Shown: in pieces, positions 18,278-30,581 of the stretch
Layout: every line of letters begins with the position of its first letter
How positions within the stretch are numbered: the stretch's first letter is position 1
From: Bacillus infantis
Lineage (GTDB): Bacteria; Bacillota; Bacilli; Bacillales; Cytobacillaceae
Reading direction: 5' to 3'
NCBI RefSeq assembly: GCF_020171945.1
Contig: NZ_JAIVAP010000002.1
Location: forward strand, 372,001-436,000
Length of the DNA stretch: 64,000 nucleotides
Position numbers and translations under genes: made by a program
The notes under the pieces: model-generated
The model's database searches: none
Told to the model about the DNA's origin: nothing
Seen by the model: the letters and a program-made list of their open reading frames with translations, nothing else

Positions 18278-18616
18278 ATGAAAATGTTTATGGTAAAAGC
18301 TTTTCTTGCAGCAGCATTGATGTTCATTGCGGTCCTTTTTGGCATGCAGCATGCCAATGAGGGGACGAGGGCTATGAGAGGCTATGATGAGAAAGGGCTG
18401 AATCCTGCTTTCTCCATCAATGAAAGCACCACAGGGGAGCTGGAGGCCTCCATACTCGGCGAGGACTTATCTTCACATGATCTGGAAAAGAAAAGAGAAA
18501 AGCTGGAGGAAATGAAGGCATATAATTTCTTCTCCTCTGCCGGCAGGGATCTTGCCGAAGGGCTTTCAAAGGCCGCAGACAGCGCCATTCAGAAAGTGGC
18601 AGATCTGATAAAATAA
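18278..18616 (+). CDS. yqxA: YqxA family protein
   Basis: A 112-residue protein with an N-terminal hydrophobic helix (MVKAFLAAALMFIAVLFGM) and a polar, partly helical outer part, at the place and length of B. subtilis YqxA. It is probably cotranscribed with spoIIP, whose stop is 15 bases upstream. ATG 18278 is preferred to ATG 18260 because AAAGGTG is correctly spaced for it. The function is not established; the linkage suggests a forespore membrane role. Confidence 0.88.
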   Translation: MKMFMVKAFLAAALMFIAVLFGMQHANEGTRAMRGYDEKGLNPAFSINESTTGELEASILGEDLSSHDLEKKREKLEEMKAYNFFSSAGRDLAEGLSKAADSAIQKVADLIK

Positions 18617-18629
18617 TAGAGAACAATCG

Positions 18630-18646
18630 GCCATCCAGGGGATGGC
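18630..18646 (+). terminator. terminator after yqxA
   Basis: A GCCATCC/GGATGGC 7-bp stem with a 3-base loop, followed by TGTTTTATTTT. Confidence 0.8.
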
Positions 18647-18686
18647 TGTTTTATTTTAGAGGACTTCTTGGTGCTTCCGCTTTTCC

Positions 18687-18715
18687 TTGAATGTTCCAAC
18701 CCCTGCTGATATAAT
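18687..18715 (+). promoter_or_regulatory. sigma-A promoter of lepA
   Basis: TTGAAT (18687-18692), a 17-base spacer and a perfect TATAAT (18710-18715). Confidence 0.8.
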
Positions 18716-18757
18716 CAAAAATAGTGTATATGCGCGAGTATAGTAGGAGTGAACGCT

Positions 18758-20593
18758 ATGAATAGAGAAGACAGACTAGAAAGACAATCGAGAACCCGGA
18801 ATTTTTCAATCATTGCCCATATTGACCATGGGAAATCAACGCTGGCTGACAGGATTCTGGAAAGAACGAATGCCTTGACGGCGCGGGAAATGAAGGATCA
18901 GCTGCTCGATTCCATGGACCTGGAAAGAGAACGCGGGATTACAATAAAATTGAATTCTGTGCAATTAAAATATAAAGCAAAAGATGGAGAGATTTACACC
19001 TTCCATCTGATTGACACCCCAGGGCACGTCGACTTTACTTATGAAGTGTCCCGAAGCCTTGCCGCTTGTGAAGGCGCAGTGCTTGTGGTGGATGCTGCCC
19101 AAGGCATTGAAGCCCAAACTCTGGCAAATGTGTACCTTGCCATTGATAATGACCTTGAAATTGTACCGGTCATCAACAAAATCGACCTTCCAAGTGCAGA
19201 TCCTGAACGGGTGCGCGGCGAAATCGAGGACGTCATCGGGCTTGATGCCAGTGAGGCCGTTTTGGCATCTGCAAAAGCAGGGATCGGGATTGAGGAGATT
19301 CTGGAACAAGTCGTTGACAAGGTGCCTGCTCCGCAGGGAGACCCTGATGCCCCGCTGAAGGCGCTTATCTTTGACAGCCTTTATGATGCATACAGAGGCG
19401 TTGTCGCTTATATCAGGGTTGTTGAAGGAACAGTGAAGGTCGGCGATAAAGTAAAGATGATGGCGACCGGCAAAGAATTCGAAGTCACGGAGGTAGGTGT
19501 TTTCACGCCGAAATCAACTCCGCTGCCGGAGCTTTCTGTCGGTGACGTAGGCTTCCTGACTGCTGCGATCAAGAATGTCGGCGATACGCGTGTCGGCGAT
19601 ACGATCACAAGCGCTAAGAATGGCGCCGTTGAACCGCTGCCAGGCTACCGGAAGCTGAATCCAATGGTATACTGCGGACTTTATCCGATTGACAGCGCCA
19701 GATTCAATGATTTGCGCGAAGCACTTGAAAAGCTGGAGCTCAATGATTCTGCGCTTCAGTTTGAGCCGGAAACTTCCCAGGCACTGGGCTTCGGATTCCG
19801 CTGCGGCTTCCTTGGACTGCTTCATATGGAAATCATCCAGGAACGCATTGAGCGGGAATTCAAGATTGATCTGATCACAACTGCACCAAGCGTTATCTAC
19901 GATGTTGTCATGACTGACGGCACCCTGCTGAAAGTGGACAATCCGTCAGATATGCCTGACGCACAGAAAATTGACCGTGTCGAGGAGCCTTATGTAAAGG
20001 CCACGATGATGGCGCCAAATGATTATGTCGGTGCAATCATGGAGCTATGCCAGGAAAAACGCGGTATTTTCATTGATATGCAATATATGGATGAGACCCG
20101 TGTCAGCATTGTGTATGAAATCCCGCTTTCGGAAATTGTGTATGACTTTTTCGACCAGCTGAAATCCAGTACAAAAGGCTATGCCTCATTCGATTATGAG
20201 CTGATTGGCTATAAAGAATCCAAGCTTGTCAAAATGGACATCCTGCTCAACGCTGAAAAAGTCGATGCGCTAAGCTTTATCGTCCATAGAGATTTCGCTT
20301 ATGAACGCGGAAAAGTTATTGTAGAGAAACTGAAGGACCTGATTCCCCGACAGCAGTTCGAGGTGCCGATCCAGGCTGCAATCGGGCAAAAGATCGTTGC
20401 TCGTTCAACGATTAAAGCGATGAGAAAGAACGTATTGGCCAAATGTTACGGCGGAGATATTTCCCGGAAAAGAAAGCTGCTTGAAAAGCAGAAGGAAGGG
20501 AAAAAGCGCATGAAGCAGGTCGGCTCTGTCGAAGTTCCGCAGGAAGCATTCATGGCAGTCCTGAAAATGGACGATACAACCCCCAAAAAGTAA
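18758..20593 (+). CDS. lepA: elongation factor 4 (LepA) GTPase
   Basis: Ribosome-bound translational GTPase of 611 residues, linked to back-translocation and initiation or assembly quality. The G motifs [17 protein letters not shown] and [10 protein letters not shown] are intact, followed by the EF-G-like domains and the LepA-specific C-terminus rich in basic residues ([19 protein letters not shown]). ATG 18758 has AGGAG 8 bases upstream; an in-frame GTG at 18749 is part of that site. Confidence 0.97.
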   Translation: MNREDRLERQSRTRNFSIIAHIDHGKSTLADRILERTNALTAREMKDQLLDSMDLERERGITIKLNSVQLKYKAKDGEIYTFHLIDTPGHVDFTYEVSRSLAACEGAVLVVDAAQGIEAQTLANVYLAIDNDLEIVPVINKIDLPSADPERVRGEIEDVIGLDASEAVLASAKAGIGIEEILEQVVDKVPAPQGDPDAPLKALIFDSLYDAYRGVVAYIRVVEGTVKVGDKVKMMATGKEFEVTEVGVFTPKSTPLPELSVGDVGFLTAAIKNVGDTRVGDTITSAKNGAVEPLPGYRKLNPMVYCGLYPIDSARFNDLREALEKLELNDSALQFEPETSQALGFGFRCGFLGLLHMEIIQERIEREFKIDLITTAPSVIYDVVMTDGTLLKVDNPSDMPDAQKIDRVEEPYVKATMMAPNDYVGAIMELCQEKRGIFIDMQYMDETRVSIVYEIPLSEIVYDFFDQLKSSTKGYASFDYELIGYKESKLVKMDILLNAEKVDALSFIVHRDFAYERGKVIVEKLKDLIPRQQFEVPIQAAIGQKIVARSTIKAMRKNVLAKCYGGDISRKRKLLEKQKEGKKRMKQVGSVEVPQEAFMAVLKMDDTTPKK

Positions 20594-20618
20594 CAGGCTC
20601 CAGGTTTGATTTGTTGCC

Positions 20619-20663
20619 GGAGGTTAGATATGCTTGCATACAAGCAGCTCTAGCCTCCTTTTT
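20619..20663 (+). terminator. terminator of lepA
   Basis: GGAGGTTAGA pairs with TCTAGCCTCC through a G-U pair, with an inner GCTTG/CAAGC stem, followed by a T-rich run. Confidence 0.8.
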
Positions 20664-20699
20664 CATTGTTTAGGAATGGAATTTATAAAGTGTAAATCC

Positions 20700-20885
20700 T
20701 GTGGATAATTATCAATTCTTGATCAACGTCCAGCAGCTGCGCCGAGGTCACAAGCCAAACCTCCCATAAAGGCAAAGAACGCCTTTCCGGGAGGTTCGGC
20801 TTGAGGCCCCCAGGAAGCTGGCCATGCAGACGTTGCCACAGGACGTGGCGTTCCTTAAGGTGATCAAGGCGCTTGCGCTTTTGTT
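20700..20885. repeat. dispersed hairpin repeat, type B, copy 1
   Basis: Best-preserved copy of a repeat also seen at 55.6 kb and partly at 44.9 kb. Hairpin 1: AAGCC (20752-20756) and AACCTCCC (20758-20765) pair with GGGAGGTT (20789-20796) and GGCTT (20798-20802), around AAAGGC/GCCTTT and the loop AAAGAAC (20774-20780). Hairpin 2: GCCAC-AGGAC-GTGGC (20835-20849). The end is GGCGCTTGCGC. It fills most of the 340-base gap between lepA and hemW, which holds no gene. Confidence 0.75.
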
Positions 20886-20933
20886 GGAAAAAGCATCTGC
20901 TCTTGAGCAAATTATTAAAGGTTGTGACGATTT

Positions 20934-22073
20934 ATGATAAATGCGGCTTATATCCATATACCGTTTTGTGAACATATATGCCATTATTGTGATTTTAATA
21001 AAGTGTTTCTCAAAGGCCAGCCGGTCGATGAATATCTGCAGGCCCTTGAAAAAGAAATGGAATTGACCCTTAAGGATCGTCCCTCAAGCCCTTTTCGTTC
21101 AATTTTTGTTGGCGGTGGCACCCCGACTGCCTTGGATGCACGCCAGCTCGAGATGCTGTGCACATCAATCAGAAAGCATATGCCACTGGAAGAAGGGGCA
21201 GAATTTACCTTCGAAGCGAACCCGGGCGATCTTTCTGAAGATAAGCTGAAGGCACTTTATGATGCCGGGGTGAACAGGCTGAGCTTTGGAGTCCAGACCT
21301 TCAATGAAGAATTGCTGAAGAGGATCGGAAGGACACACAGGGCCAAGGATGTGTTTGCATCAATTGAACTTGCGAAAAAAACAGGATTCACGAACATCAG
21401 CGTAGACCTTATATACAGTTTGCCGGGCCAGACCATCTCTGACTTCAAGGAAACGCTGGATACTGCCTTTACACTGGATATCCAGCACTATTCCGGCTAC
21501 TCCCTGATCATAGAACCGAAGACGGTTTTTTATAATCTTATGAGAAAAGGAAAACTTCCTTCTCCGGGAGAAGATGCAGAAGCGGCTATGTATGAGCTTC
21601 TTATGGAAAGGATGGAGATGGAGGGCTTCAGTCAATACGAAATCAGCAATTTTGCGCTTCCCGGTTTTGAAAGCAGGCATAACCTGACATACTGGAATAA
21701 TGAAGAGTATTATGGATTTGGGGCAGGAGCCCATGGCTATGCAGGGGGAAGCCGGAATGCCAATTTCGGCCCGCTGAAAAAATATATGGAGCCGCTGTCG
21801 GAAAACAAACTTCCGGTAATGGAATCGCATATTGTGACAAAAGCTGAAATGATGGAAGAGGAAATGTTCCTGGGACTCAGAAAGGCAGAAGGTGTAGAAG
21901 TTTCCCGCTTTTTGGAGAAATTTGAAGAGGATCCGCTCCAGCTGTTTAAGAGCGAACTGGAAAAGCTTCAGAAATTAGAGCTGATCGAAGCTGGCGGGAA
22001 GTCGATCCGGCTGACGCTGAAAGGGCGGCTTCTTGGGAACGAAGTATTTCAATCCTTTATCGGTGTAATCTAA
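20934..22073 (+). CDS. hemW: radical SAM heme chaperone HemW
   Basis: Formerly annotated as oxygen-independent coproporphyrinogen oxidase (HemN). The iron-sulfur motif is Cys12-x3-Cys16-x2-Cys19, GGGTPTAL and the FGVQTFNEE segment follow, and the short N-terminus before YIHIPFC marks the HemW rather than the HemN branch. It inserts heme into respiratory enzymes. It has 379 residues and a weak ribosome binding site. It precedes hrcA by 84 bases but is separated from it by the heat-shock promoter. Confidence 0.93.
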   Translation: MINAAYIHIPFCEHICHYCDFNKVFLKGQPVDEYLQALEKEMELTLKDRPSSPFRSIFVGGGTPTALDARQLEMLCTSIRKHMPLEEGAEFTFEANPGDLSEDKLKALYDAGVNRLSFGVQTFNEELLKRIGRTHRAKDVFASIELAKKTGFTNISVDLIYSLPGQTISDFKETLDTAFTLDIQHYSGYSLIIEPKTVFYNLMRKGKLPSPGEDAEAAMYELLMERMEMEGFSQYEISNFALPGFESRHNLTYWNNEEYYGFGAGAHGYAGGSRNANFGPLKKYMEPLSENKLPVMESHIVTKAEMMEEEMFLGLRKAEGVEVSRFLEKFEEDPLQLFKSELEKLQKLELIEAGGKSIRLTLKGRLLGNEVFQSFIGVI

Positions 22074-22076
22074 TGA

Positions 22077-22104
22077 TTGACATCGCGCCTATAAATTTGA
22101 TAAT
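22077..22104 (+). promoter_or_regulatory. sigma-A promoter of the hrcA operon
   Basis: A perfect TTGACA (22077-22082), a 16-base spacer and GATAAT (22099-22104). The start point would fall at the edge of the CIRCE element. Confidence 0.75.
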
Positions 22105-22116
22105 TTATTATTAGAT

Positions 22117-22143
22117 TTAGCACTCGCTCTTGAAGAGTGCTAA
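22117..22143. promoter_or_regulatory. CIRCE operator
   Basis: A perfect TTAGCACTC-N9-GAGTGCTAA, the binding site of the repressor HrcA encoded immediately downstream. It lies between the -10 box and the hrcA ribosome binding site, so HrcA blocks its own operon until heat titrates GroE away. Confidence 0.97.
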
Positions 22144-22157
22144 CAGAGGTGATAAAC

Positions 22158-23189
22158 GTGTTAACAGATCGTCAATTATTGATTTTCCAGGTGATTGTTG
22201 ATGATTTCATTCGGTCTGCCCAGCCAGTCGGTTCGAGGAGCCTGTCGAAAAAAGAAGAAATCTCTTTCAGTTCGGCAACAATCCGAAACGAAATGGCTGA
22301 TTTAGAAGAATTGGGTTTTATCGAGAAAACACACACCTCTTCCGGAAGGGTTCCTTCTGAAAAAGGCTACCGCTATTATGTTGATCATCTATTATCACCC
22401 CAGAAGCTGAATCAGCAGGATATTTTCACAATCAAGTCCCTCTTTGCAGAGCGGATCTATGAGCTTGAAAAGATTGTGCAGAAATCTGCCAGAATCATGT
22501 CCGAACTGACGAGCTATACGTCAATTGTCCTTGGTCCTGCCGTAAAAGAAAACAAACTGAGAAAAATTCAGATTGTTCCTTTGAACAAGGATACGGCCAT
22601 TGCCATCATTGTGACTGATACAGGGCATGTGGAAAACAAAATGTTCAGCATACCTGAGAATATCCATCCTGGGGAAATAGAAAAACTGGTCAATATCCTC
22701 AATGAGCGGCTAGCCGGTGTGCCTATAGATAATCTCAATGATAAAATCTATAAAGAAGTGGCTGTCCTGCTCAGACAGCATGTTAATCACTATGATCTCC
22801 TGCTCTATTCTTTTGCCGACATACTGAAGCTGTCAGCGAATGAAAAGCTCTTTTTCGGGGGCAAGACGAACATGCTCAGCCAGCCGGAATTCCATGATAT
22901 TGAGAAGATCAGGAATTTGATGAATATGATTGAGCAGGAAGAAAGCATTTATGATTTAATACGCAAAGACAAATCAGGAATCAATATTAAGATTGGCAGG
23001 GAGAATGAAAACTCGGCCATGGAAAACTGCAGCCTCATAACTGCCACCTATTCGATGGGTGCAGAGCAGCTGGGGACCATCGCGGTCCTTGGCCCGACGA
23101 GGATGGAATATTCCAGGGTGATCAGCCTGCTGCAGATTATCAGCGCAGATCTCACTGACGTCCTGACGAAGCTGTATCAAAAAGGCTGA
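22158..23189 (+). CDS. hrcA: heat-inducible transcription repressor HrcA
   Basis: Winged-helix repressor of class I heat-shock genes, binding CIRCE. The N-terminal DNA-binding part contains [20 protein letters not shown] and [21 protein letters not shown] 22158 follows AGAGGTGAT and gives 343 residues, matching the B. subtilis length; an in-frame start at 22137 would fall within the CIRCE element. It is the first gene of hrcA-grpE-dnaK. Confidence 0.96.
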   Translation: MLTDRQLLIFQVIVDDFIRSAQPVGSRSLSKKEEISFSSATIRNEMADLEELGFIEKTHTSSGRVPSEKGYRYYVDHLLSPQKLNQQDIFTIKSLFAERIYELEKIVQKSARIMSELTSYTSIVLGPAVKENKLRKIQIVPLNKDTAIAIIVTDTGHVENKMFSIPENIHPGEIEKLVNILNERLAGVPIDNLNDKIYKEVAVLLRQHVNHYDLLLYSFADILKLSANEKLFFGGKTNMLSQPEFHDIEKIRNLMNMIEQEESIYDLIRKDKSGINIKIGRENENSAMENCSLITATYSMGAEQLGTIAVLGPTRMEYSRVISLLQIISADLTDVLTKLYQKG

Positions 23190-23320
23190 CACGGGTAATA
23201 TTGATATGGGTGGAAGCTGTCTTCCATCCCTTTCATTGCGTTTAAATATTTATATCAATCAGCGTCCTATGGCATGCAAGTCAGGCCAGGCATGCTTAAC
23301 CTTTAAGGGAGGTGAACTAG

Positions 23321-23944
23321 TTGGCAGACAATAAGGACTTTTTAAAGGAAGAAGAACAGAAAGCAGCCGCTGCAGAAGAAAGCAATGAGCCGATCGAAGC
23401 AGTGTTTGGCGAATCAGCTGAAGCATCTGAAACTGGTGAAAATGGTGAAGAGCCATCAATGGGCCAGGAAGACTCCGCAGAGCTGAAGGCTGCGCATGAA
23501 AAAATTGCTGAGCTTGAGGCTAAGCTGGGGGAAGCTGAAAACCGCTATCTCCGTCTTCAGGCAGACTTTGATAATTCCAGGCGCCGTGCAAAGCTTGATC
23601 AAGAGGCGGCTGAAAAATATAGAGCGCAAAAACTGATTACTGAATTGCTTCCGGCCCTTGATAATTTTGAGAGAGCACTGAAAATGGAAACTGACAATGA
23701 GCAGGCCAAAACGCTCCAGCAGGGAATGGAAATGGTATACCGCAGTCTGGCAGAGGCACTTAAAAAAGAAGGCGCCGAAGCAATCGAGGCTGTCGGAAAA
23801 GAATTTGACCCCCATCTGCACCAGGCTGTCATGCAGGTTGAAGACGAAAATTATGCATCCAACACAGTTGTGGAAGAGTTCCAAAAAGGCTATATGCTAA
23901 AGGACAGGGTCATCCGTCCGGCAATGGTAAAAGTAAACCAATAA
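23321..23944 (+). CDS. grpE: nucleotide exchange factor GrpE
   Basis: Exchanges ADP for ATP on DnaK. The acidic, low-complexity N-terminus is followed by a long coiled coil ([20 protein letters not shown]) and the beta domain ending [12 protein letters not shown]. It has 207 residues. The TTG start at 23321 has GGAGGTG at good spacing and there is no nearby alternative. Confidence 0.96.
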   Translation: MADNKDFLKEEEQKAAAAEESNEPIEAVFGESAEASETGENGEEPSMGQEDSAELKAAHEKIAELEAKLGEAENRYLRLQADFDNSRRRAKLDQEAAEKYRAQKLITELLPALDNFERALKMETDNEQAKTLQQGMEMVYRSLAEALKKEGAEAIEAVGKEFDPHLHQAVMQVEDENYASNTVVEEFQKGYMLKDRVIRPAMVKVNQ

Positions 23945-23969
23945 TAAAACTACATATATCGGGAGGTAA

Positions 23970-25805
<1,836 letters not shown>

Positions 25806-25826
25806 TAGCAGGCAGCAGGATATAAA

Positions 25827-25864
25827 AGTCAAAGTCAGGTTTCACTTGGCTTTGGCTTTTTTTC
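25827..25864 (+). terminator. terminator after dnaK
   Basis: An 11-bp stem with G-U pairs (25827-25837 with 25847-25857) and a 9-base loop, followed by a T run ending near 25864. Confidence 0.8.
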
Positions 25865-25869
25865 TTTAG

Positions 25870-26062
25870 CTGGAGCGGGTGCACAGGCACAGCCGTTTAG
25901 CCTGCATTCCTTATTAGGGCAAGCGCCCTCCGCTTTAGTATTATCCAGCTCCGGCGGCTAGGCCCTCGAGGTCTTAAGCCAAGCAGATCAGAAGGTTAAA
26001 GAACAACCTTCCGCTCTGCTTGTCTTAAGCTTGTCGGGCCTGAACAAGCCGCCTCCGCTTTT
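25870..26062. repeat. dispersed hairpin repeat, type A, copy 1
   Basis: Nested stems: AGGCCC (25960-25965)/GGGCCT (26036-26041), AAGCAGA (25981-25987)/TCTGCTT (26015-26021) and GAAGGTT (25991-25997)/AACCTTC (26005-26011), closing on the loop AAAGAAC. The same architecture with different paired arms occurs twice at 63.0-63.26 kb. It occupies the 332-base gap between dnaK and dnaJ. Confidence 0.75.
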
Positions 26063-26137
26063 AGTTTGTTGTTGCGCTTTTTCTTTGTAGAGTGATACAA
26101 TAATCTTTATGTGAAATGACCGGGGAGTGTGAAATTC

Positions 26138-27259
26138 ATGAGCAAACGGGATTATTATGAGGTCCTGGGGGTCAGCAAAAGTGCCAGCAAGGACGAAATA
26201 AAGAAGTCCTACCGCAAGCTTTCAAAAAAGTATCATCCTGATATTAATAAAGAAGCGGATGCAGATGAGAAATTCAAGGAAGTAAAAGAAGCATACGAAG
26301 TTTTGAGTGATGATCAGAAGCGCGCCCACTATGACCAGTTTGGCCATACAGATCCCAACCAGGGCTTTGGAGGAGGAGATTTCGGAGGCGGCTTCGGCGG
26401 CTTTGAAGATATCTTCAGCACCTTCTTTGGAGGCGGCGGAAGGAGAAGGGATCCGAATGCACCAAGGCAGGGGGCCGATCTTCAATATACAATGTCTCTT
26501 TCTTTTGAAGAAGCGGTATTCGGAAAAGAAACTGATATTGAAATACCGAGGGAAGAAACATGCGAGACATGTGACGGATCAGGGGCCAAGCCAGGTACAA
26601 AGCCTGAAACATGCCGGCATTGCCATGGCGCCGGCCAGCTGAATGTAGAGCAGAATACGCCATTTGGCAAGATTGTAAACAGAAGAGTGTGCCAGTACTG
26701 CAGCGGAACAGGCAAAGAGATCAAAGAAAAATGCCAAACATGCGGCGGCTCAGGCAAAGTGACCAAGCGAAAGAAAATCCATGTGAAAATTCCTGCCGGC
26801 ATTGATGACGGACAGCAGCTGCGCGTGACCGGACAGGGTGAACCGGGCATAAACGGCGGCCCTCCAGGAGACCTTTATGTAGTATTCCATGTCAGGGGAC
26901 ATGAATTCTTTGAACGTGAGGGCGACGATATTTATTGTGAAATGCCAATCACTTTTGTCCAGGCAGCCCTAGGGGATGAAATCGAGGTGCCGACCCTTCA
27001 TGGGAAAGTGAAACTGAAGGTTCCTTCCGGGACGCAGACAGGCACCCGCTTCCGTCTGAAAGGAAAAGGCGTGCCGAATGTCAGGGGCTACGGAAATGGC
27101 GACCAGCACATAATTGTACGGATTGTCACACCGACAAAACTGACAGAAAAACAGAAGCAGCTCCTGCAGGAGTTTGGCGAAGTGAGCGGCCAAGTGCCGC
27201 AGGGTGAACAGGAAGAAAGCTTTTTTGCAAAGGTAAAAAGAGCCTTTAAGGGTGAATAA
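26138..27259 (+). CDS. dnaJ: molecular chaperone DnaJ (Hsp40)
   Basis: Co-chaperone that delivers substrates to DnaK and stimulates its ATPase. The J domain carries HPD at residues 33-35, followed by a Gly/Phe-rich linker, four CxxCxGxG zinc repeats ([32 protein letters not shown]) and the C-terminal domains. ATG 26138 ([12 protein letters not shown]) has GGGGAG at 26122-26127; 373 residues. A TACAAT box at 26096-26101 with a poor -35 could be its own promoter. Confidence 0.97.
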   Translation: MSKRDYYEVLGVSKSASKDEIKKSYRKLSKKYHPDINKEADADEKFKEVKEAYEVLSDDQKRAHYDQFGHTDPNQGFGGGDFGGGFGGFEDIFSTFFGGGGRRRDPNAPRQGADLQYTMSLSFEEAVFGKETDIEIPREETCETCDGSGAKPGTKPETCRHCHGAGQLNVEQNTPFGKIVNRRVCQYCSGTGKEIKEKCQTCGGSGKVTKRKKIHVKIPAGIDDGQQLRVTGQGEPGINGGPPGDLYVVFHVRGHEFFEREGDDIYCEMPITFVQAALGDEIEVPTLHGKVKLKVPSGTQTGTRFRLKGKGVPNVRGYGNGDQHIIVRIVTPTKLTEKQKQLLQEFGEVSGQVPQGEQEESFFAKVKRAFKGE

Positions 27260-27280
27260 AGGAATGGGAGTTGGTAGAGA

Positions 27281-28219
27281 ATGAAATGGTCAGAAATCAG
27301 CATTCATACAACGAATGAGGCGATTGAACCGATTTCAAACATTTTGCATGAAGCCGGAGCAAGCGGAGTAGTCATTGAGGATCCGTTTGACTTGATTAAA
27401 GACAGAGAAGATCAATTCGGTGAAATCTACCAGCTCAATCCGCAAGATTACCCAGAAGAAGGCGTTATTGTGAAAGCCTATCTTCCGGTCAACAGCTTCC
27501 TGGGCGAGACGGTCGATGAAATTAAGGAAGCCATCAATGGCCTTATCCTTTACAATATTAATATCGGGCTCAATAAAGTGACGATCAGTGAAGTGAACGA
27601 AGAGGAATGGGCTACTGCCTGGAAAAAATATTATAATCCTGTTAAAATATCTGAACGGTTCACCATTGTACCGACCTGGGAGGATTATACTCCTGTAAGC
27701 AGCGATGAATTGATTATCGAGCTTGATCCGGGCATGGCTTTTGGCACTGGGACACATCCGACGACAGTCATGTGCATCCAGGCGCTGGAGCGTACGGTGG
27801 CAAAAGGGGACAGAGTGGTTGACGTTGGAACAGGTTCAGGTGTTCTCAGCATTGCTGCTGCCATGCTTGGAGCGGAAAAAGTGGAAGCCCTTGATCTTGA
27901 TGAAGTGGCTGTTAAGTCTGCAAGGCTTAATATCAAGCTGAATAAGGTCCATGAGACCGTAAGTGTTTCGCAGAACAACCTGTTAAACGGAGTGCAGGAA
28001 GGGGCCGATGTCGTGGTTGCCAATATCCTGGCCGAGGTTATCCTGCGCTTTACTGATGATGTGGCCAAAACAGTGAAAAAAGGCGGATGCTTCATTGCAT
28101 CAGGCATCATCCAGCAGAAAAAGCAGCAGGTCAAAGAGGCAATCATCCAGGCCGGGTTCGAAATTGAAGAAATCCTGCAAATGGAAGACTGGGTTGCCAT
28201 CATTGCCAGAAATAAATAA
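27281..28219 (+). CDS. prmA: ribosomal protein L11 methyltransferase
   Basis: Trimethylates ribosomal protein L11 using SAM. The N-terminal substrate-recognition domain is followed by the Rossmann methyltransferase domain with [16 protein letters not shown] and [12 protein letters not shown]. It has 312 residues. It is 21 bases after dnaJ, as in other Bacilli (yqeT). Confidence 0.96.
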   Translation: MKWSEISIHTTNEAIEPISNILHEAGASGVVIEDPFDLIKDREDQFGEIYQLNPQDYPEEGVIVKAYLPVNSFLGETVDEIKEAINGLILYNINIGLNKVTISEVNEEEWATAWKKYYNPVKISERFTIVPTWEDYTPVSSDELIIELDPGMAFGTGTHPTTVMCIQALERTVAKGDRVVDVGTGSGVLSIAAAMLGAEKVEALDLDEVAVKSARLNIKLNKVHETVSVSQNNLLNGVQEGADVVVANILAEVILRFTDDVAKTVKKGGCFIASGIIQQKKQQVKEAIIQAGFEIEEILQMEDWVAIIARNK

Positions 28220-28361
28220 GACAAATATCTGACTGGGCGGAAAAAAACGGGAGTACTTGAAGCTGGGATACACCCCATGTCCTTCAAAGTCCCTTTTTTC
28301 CGTTTGGCGGATTTGCAGCTATACGGCATTTGCAAAAATGAAAAGGCAGGAAGGTGCAGCC

Positions 28362-29108
28362 ATGCAGCGTTATTTCACAGACCGGGATAGAGATGGCAAA
28401 TTCAGCATAGCAGGCGACGACTTTCACCATATCACAAGGGTCATGCGCATGAAGGAAGGGGACAGCATTATTTGTGCGGTCCGCGGAGGCAGGAGTGCGG
28501 TATGCCGGATTGCAGAAATTACCGATGAACAAGTGATTGCAGAAGTAGTACAATGGAAGGAAGCGAGCTCAGAGCTTCCAATCAAAGCTGCAATAGCGAG
28601 CGGATTGCCTAAAGGGGATAAGCTCGAGCTGATCATCCAAAAGGGGACAGAGCTTGGAGCTTCAGTGTTTATCCCTTTTACTGCAGCCCGTTCGATTGTA
28701 AAATGGGATGAAAAGAAAGCGGGAAAGAAAACAGAACGCTGGCAGAAAATCGCCAAAGAAGCGGCCGAGCAGTCGCATAGAGACATGCAGCCTGATGTGC
28801 TGCAGCCTGTGAGCATGAAAGAGCTGATAGAACTTGGCGAGGTCTATGACCATAAAGTGATCGCCTATGAGGAAGATGCCAAAGATGGGGAAAGCTCTGC
28901 TTTTGCATCTATTTTGGCTGGCATGGAAGAGGGGCAGTCCCTTCTCATGGTGTTTGGCCCGGAAGGCGGCTTTTCGGAAAAGGAAGCTGCACTTTTAAAG
29001 GACAATGGTTTTGTGTCATGCGGACTTGGCCCGAGGATATTGCGTACTGAAACAGCACCGCTATATGCGCTTGCGGCTGTTTCTTATCATTTTGAACTAA
29101 TGAGGTGA
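28362..29108 (+). CDS. rsmE: 16S rRNA (uracil(1498)-N(3))-methyltransferase
   Basis: SPOUT-fold methyltransferase modifying U1498 of 16S rRNA. An N-terminal PUA-like domain starts QRYF and contains HHITRVMRMKEGD; the knotted C-terminus has MVFGPEGGFSEKE and LGPRILRTETAPLYAL. ATG 28362 has GGAAGGTG upstream and yields 248 residues; the open frame back to 28257 has no family similarity. It overlaps the mtaB leader. Confidence 0.95.
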   Translation: MQRYFTDRDRDGKFSIAGDDFHHITRVMRMKEGDSIICAVRGGRSAVCRIAEITDEQVIAEVVQWKEASSELPIKAAIASGLPKGDKLELIIQKGTELGASVFIPFTAARSIVKWDEKKAGKKTERWQKIAKEAAEQSHRDMQPDVLQPVSMKELIELGEVYDHKVIAYEEDAKDGESSAFASILAGMEEGQSLLMVFGPEGGFSEKEAALLKDNGFVSCGLGPRILRTETAPLYALAAVSYHFELMR

Positions 29109-29113
29109 ATACA

Positions 29114-30466
29114 ATGGCAACAGTTGCTTTTCATACACTTGGATGTAAAGTGAACCATTATGAAACAGAAGCAATCTGGCAATTGTTTAAGCAAGAAGGC
29201 TATGAACGGACAGATTTTGAATCTGCTTCCGATGTATATATTATTAATACCTGCACAGTAACGAACACGGGCGATAAAAAAAGCCGCCAGGTCATCAGAA
29301 GGGCAATCAGGAAGAATCCTGATGCCGTTATCTGTGTAACAGGCTGCTACGCCCAGACCTCGCCTGCGGAAATCATGGCCATCCCTGGTGTGGACATCGT
29401 CGTGGGTACACAGGACAGGGTCAAGATGCTGGAGTATATTGAACAGTATAAACAAGAACGCCAGCCGATCAATGCGGTCGGGAATATTATGAAGAATCGT
29501 GTGTACGAAGAACTGGATGTGCCTGCCTTCACGGACAGGACCCGCGCTTCCCTGAAGATACAGGAAGGGTGCAATAACTTCTGTACATTCTGCATCATCC
29601 CTTGGGCGCGGGGCTTGATGAGATCCCGCGATCCGCAGGAAGTCATCCGCCAGGCGCAGCAGCTCGTCGATGCCGGCTATAAGGAAATTGTCCTGACCGG
29701 CATCCACACAGGCGGCTATGGAGAAGAAATGAAGGATTACAACCTTGCCATGCTGCTAAGGGATCTTGAAGCACAGGTAAAAGGCCTGAAGCGTCTGCGC
29801 ATTTCTTCTATCGAAGCAAGCCAGATCACTGATGAAGTGATTGAGGTAATGGACAAGTCCGAAGTGGTCGTAAGGCACTTGCATATACCTCTTCAGTCAG
29901 GCTCTAATACTGTACTTAAGAGGATGAGAAGAAAGTACACAATGGAATTCTTTGCCGAGCGTCTGGACCGCCTAAAAGAGGCGCTTCCCGGCCTTGCCGT
30001 CACGTCTGACGTTATTGTCGGCTTCCCTGGTGAAACTGAGGAAGAGTTCATGGAAACGTACAATTTTATCAAAGAGCATAAATTCTCTGAGCTGCATGTA
30101 TTCCCTTACTCCAAAAGGACCGGTACACCTGCAGCCCGGATGGAAGACCAGATTGATGAGGAAGTCAAGAATGAGCGGGTGCACCGCCTTATTTCCCTTT
30201 CCGATCAGCTGGCAAAGGAATATGCATCACAGTTTGAAAATGAGGTGCTTGAAGTCATTCCTGAGGAAATCTACAAGGAAGATCCTGAGAGCGGCCTTTA
30301 TGTCGGATATACTGACAATTACCTGAAAGTCGTATTCCCTGCATCAGAAGAGATGGTAGGGAAAATCGTAAAAGTTAAGATATCCAAGGCAGGCTATCCT
30401 TATAATGAAGGACAGTTTGTCCGGGTCATTGACGAAGATGCTGTTTTCGAGGAAGCTGCAGTCTAA
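29114..30466 (+). CDS. mtaB: tRNA t6A37 methylthiotransferase MtaB
   Basis: Converts N6-threonylcarbamoyladenosine at tRNA position 37 to its 2-methylthio form. The N-terminal UPF0004 domain cysteines (TLGCKVN, NTCTVTN, CVTGCYAQ) bind one iron-sulfur cluster, the radical SAM motif CNNFCTFC binds the other, and a TRAM domain ends the protein. ATG 29114 is 6 bases after GAGGTG; 450 residues. Formerly yqeV. Confidence 0.96.
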   Translation: MATVAFHTLGCKVNHYETEAIWQLFKQEGYERTDFESASDVYIINTCTVTNTGDKKSRQVIRRAIRKNPDAVICVTGCYAQTSPAEIMAIPGVDIVVGTQDRVKMLEYIEQYKQERQPINAVGNIMKNRVYEELDVPAFTDRTRASLKIQEGCNNFCTFCIIPWARGLMRSRDPQEVIRQAQQLVDAGYKEIVLTGIHTGGYGEEMKDYNLAMLLRDLEAQVKGLKRLRISSIEASQITDEVIEVMDKSEVVVRHLHIPLQSGSNTVLKRMRRKYTMEFFAERLDRLKEALPGLAVTSDVIVGFPGETEEEFMETYNFIKEHKFSELHVFPYSKRTGTPAARMEDQIDEEVKNERVHRLISLSDQLAKEYASQFENEVLEVIPEEIYKEDPESGLYVGYTDNYLKVVFPASEEMVGKIVKVKISKAGYPYNEGQFVRVIDEDAVFEEAAV

Positions 30467-30478
30467 GTAGACTAATGA

Positions 30479-30506
30479 GGAATGGGGAGTCTCCCCATTC
30501 CTTTTT
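30479..30506 (+). terminator. terminator of the dnaJ-mtaB unit
   Basis: GGAATGGGGA/TCCCCATTCC 10-bp perfect stem with a 3-base loop, followed by TTTTTA. Confidence 0.9.
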
Positions 30507-30581
30507 ATATGCCAATTATGACTGGGACAGTCTTCCACATACATATTTCCACTTCAAAATTAAAAAAATAAAAAGGTTTAA

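Noticed and set aside
20700-20708. Single perfect DnaA box TGTGGATAA downstream of lepA
   Set aside because: It is isolated and falls at the edge of a dispersed repeat whose other copy lacks it, so chance is the simpler explanation.
28257-28361. 35-codon N-terminal extension of rsmE
   Set aside because: No family similarity and no ribosome binding site; the family start is at 28362.
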